DNA of 64,000 nt from Esteya vermicola (taxonomy: Eukaryota; Ascomycota; Sordariomycetes; Ophiostomatales; Ophiostomataceae): the NCBI GenBank assembly GCA_002778215.1, contig PCDM01000001.1:3100001-3164000 (forward strand), in the 5' to 3' direction. The translations under genes were made by a program, and so were the position numbers. The notes beneath the pieces were generated by a model, which was not told the origin of the DNA, ran no database searches, and worked only from the letters and a program-made list of their open reading frames with translations. Positions 62,701-64,000 of this stretch are shown piece after piece; position 1 is the stretch's first letter, and each line of letters starts with the position of its first letter.

Positions 62701-64000
62701 AGGAAAAAAAAAGTATTAATTACGTATTTAAAAGTATAAAATACGTATAATATAAATTTATTCTTAACTTTTATTTATTAAATATATTATAATATAGTAG
62801 TATTTATACTAGTAATAAGCTTTTACTATAGTTAAAAGCTCTTAATTTAAAATACTATAGTTTAGTTTTACTTTTTATAACTTATACAACTAAAAGGCTA
62901 TAAAATACTATCTTTCTTCTTTATTAAGCTATAATATAATTACTTTAAGTACTATGTTTAATACGTTAGTTTTTATACAAATTAGCTTATTAAGGTTAAA
63001 ATGTTTTAATAATAAAGCTTTTATAAATTTAGCCTTTAGTTACTTAAAAGCCTTATAGGCCTTATTATTTAATTATACTTTATTAAGCTTTTTACTATCT
63101 TTACTCTTCTTTAATAGCTTTAATAGTAGTATAGTAATATAAAAGTAGCTTTAAATAAAACGTTTATAAAAGTTGTAGAATTTTAAAAAGACTTAAATCT
63201 TTTAATAAAATATTAGTTTAAGCTATTTAATAACTATACGTACTTAATACTTGTTTATTATAAAGCTTTTATATAATATTTAAAAGTTTAAGAATTTTAC
63301 CTTTTTTTAATAAAATTTGTATTTATTTTTATTAATATATAACTAAGCCTTTTTTAAGCGTTTTAATACCTTTTTTAAATGTTATATATACTTCTCTTTT
63401 ATCTTTAAAAAGACTAAAATATTATTAAGGTATATAATATAAATAGTGTCTACTAGCTTTTTTAATACGTTATTAATATAATTTTAAAAGTTATTAATAT
63501 ATTAGTTAGATTAAAGGGAAAGACTAAATACTTAAAGTAATTATATTAAGTTTAAAAGATAGTCTTTTATTTATTACTTTTATTTATTTAAATTTAGTAG
63601 TAGGCCTTTTTAATATTTAATTTTAAAATAAATTTTATTTTATATAACGCTTTATAATCTTTACTATTAAAAGTAATAAGTAATAGTTTTTAATTATTAC
63701 TTTATTTAGGCCTTAATAGTTTATATATAATTATAGGCTTTTTACTAAGTAACTTTTTAACTTTTTTAACTCTCTTTATAATAAAGAGTATATAGCCTTA
63801 TATAATAGTTATTATCCTTCTTTTAAATTAATAACGTAGTTAGTATTATAGTATAGTAGTAACGTTTTAATATTGTTAGAATTTAAAACGTTATTATACT
63901 TATATACTAAGTGTATAGTTAACTTACTTTATCCTCTCTTTAATTCTTTTACTAATAACGTATTTATTATTACTATATACACTATTATTCTTTTTTACTT
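62701..64000 (-). mobile_element. RIP-degraded Gypsy element related to the outer element, cut by the right edge
   Basis: Collinear with 32340-32503 joined to 40323-41500, on the minus strand. RNase H pieces lie at about 62810-62950. RT reads IIYLNNILV with YLNN at 63421-63432. The position 62956-62960 (gttta) is the unoccupied target of R2. The element is truncated toward the gene, since integrase is missing. Confidence 0.72.

Noticed and set aside
1..64000. tRNA genes, CRISPR arrays, telomere repeats, biosynthetic clusters
   Set aside because: No matching sequence pattern was seen on either strand. A covariance-model search would be needed to exclude tRNA genes in the AT-rich parts.

Overview
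The window looks like nuclear DNA of a filamentous ascomycete (Pezizomycotina) with an AT/GC-compartmented genome. Most of it is very AT-rich, saturated with TA dinucleotides and without open frames. It reads as old LTR retrotransposons mutated by repeat-induced point mutation (RIP; C-to-T in CpA on both strands): retroelement motifs are still legible, but conserved Asp reads as Asn, Cys and His as Tyr, and Gln or Trp codons as TAG/TAA. Three short stretches of normal composition carry host genes. I cannot name the species. All repeat boundaries were found by eye and may be off by a few bases.

Layout. 1-9360: RIP-mutated elements, namely a gag-bearing retroelement cut by the left edge, a 370-bp palindrome-bearing repeat, a minus-strand Ty3/Gypsy gag with its LTR, and two truncated LTRs. 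9559-12051 (-): a full-length SGD1/NOM1-type nucleolar protein gene. 12841-13250: a solo LTR with intact target duplications that has escaped RIP. 13528-43596: a nested stack. The outermost is a minus-strand Gypsy element of about 7.6 kb (LTR family A). Into it went two plus-strand Gypsy elements of LTR family C: R1 (15913-30558, TSD gcgtt) and R2 (32504-40322, TSD attta). R1 itself holds a young Copia element inside its 5' LTR (16057-21910, TSD ttagc), a solo family-C LTR (24516-24930, TSD attta) and a 609-bp insertion (25507-26115, TSD ctat). Removing the insertions gives about 7.75 kb for R1, matching R2 at 7.8 kb.

44041-46440: a second island with a secreted six-bladed beta-propeller (SMP-30-like) gene (-) and, downstream of it, a fragment of a broken gene. 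47145-61156: RIP-mutated repeats again, including a second copy of the element at 1-4958 (55113-60389) interrupted by a family-A solo LTR at 57157-57568. 61639-62435 (-): a three-exon ESCRT-III gene of Did2/CHMP1 type. 62700-64000: part of another minus-strand Gypsy element that keeps the empty site of R2.

The three host genes are functionally unrelated (ribosome biogenesis, secreted protein, endosomal sorting), all lie on the minus strand, and form no cluster. The interest of the window lies in the layered history of insertion and RIP, and in the 370-bp TAAG...CTTA repeat, whose class I could not assign. I saw no tRNA, rRNA, CRISPR array or biosynthetic cluster.
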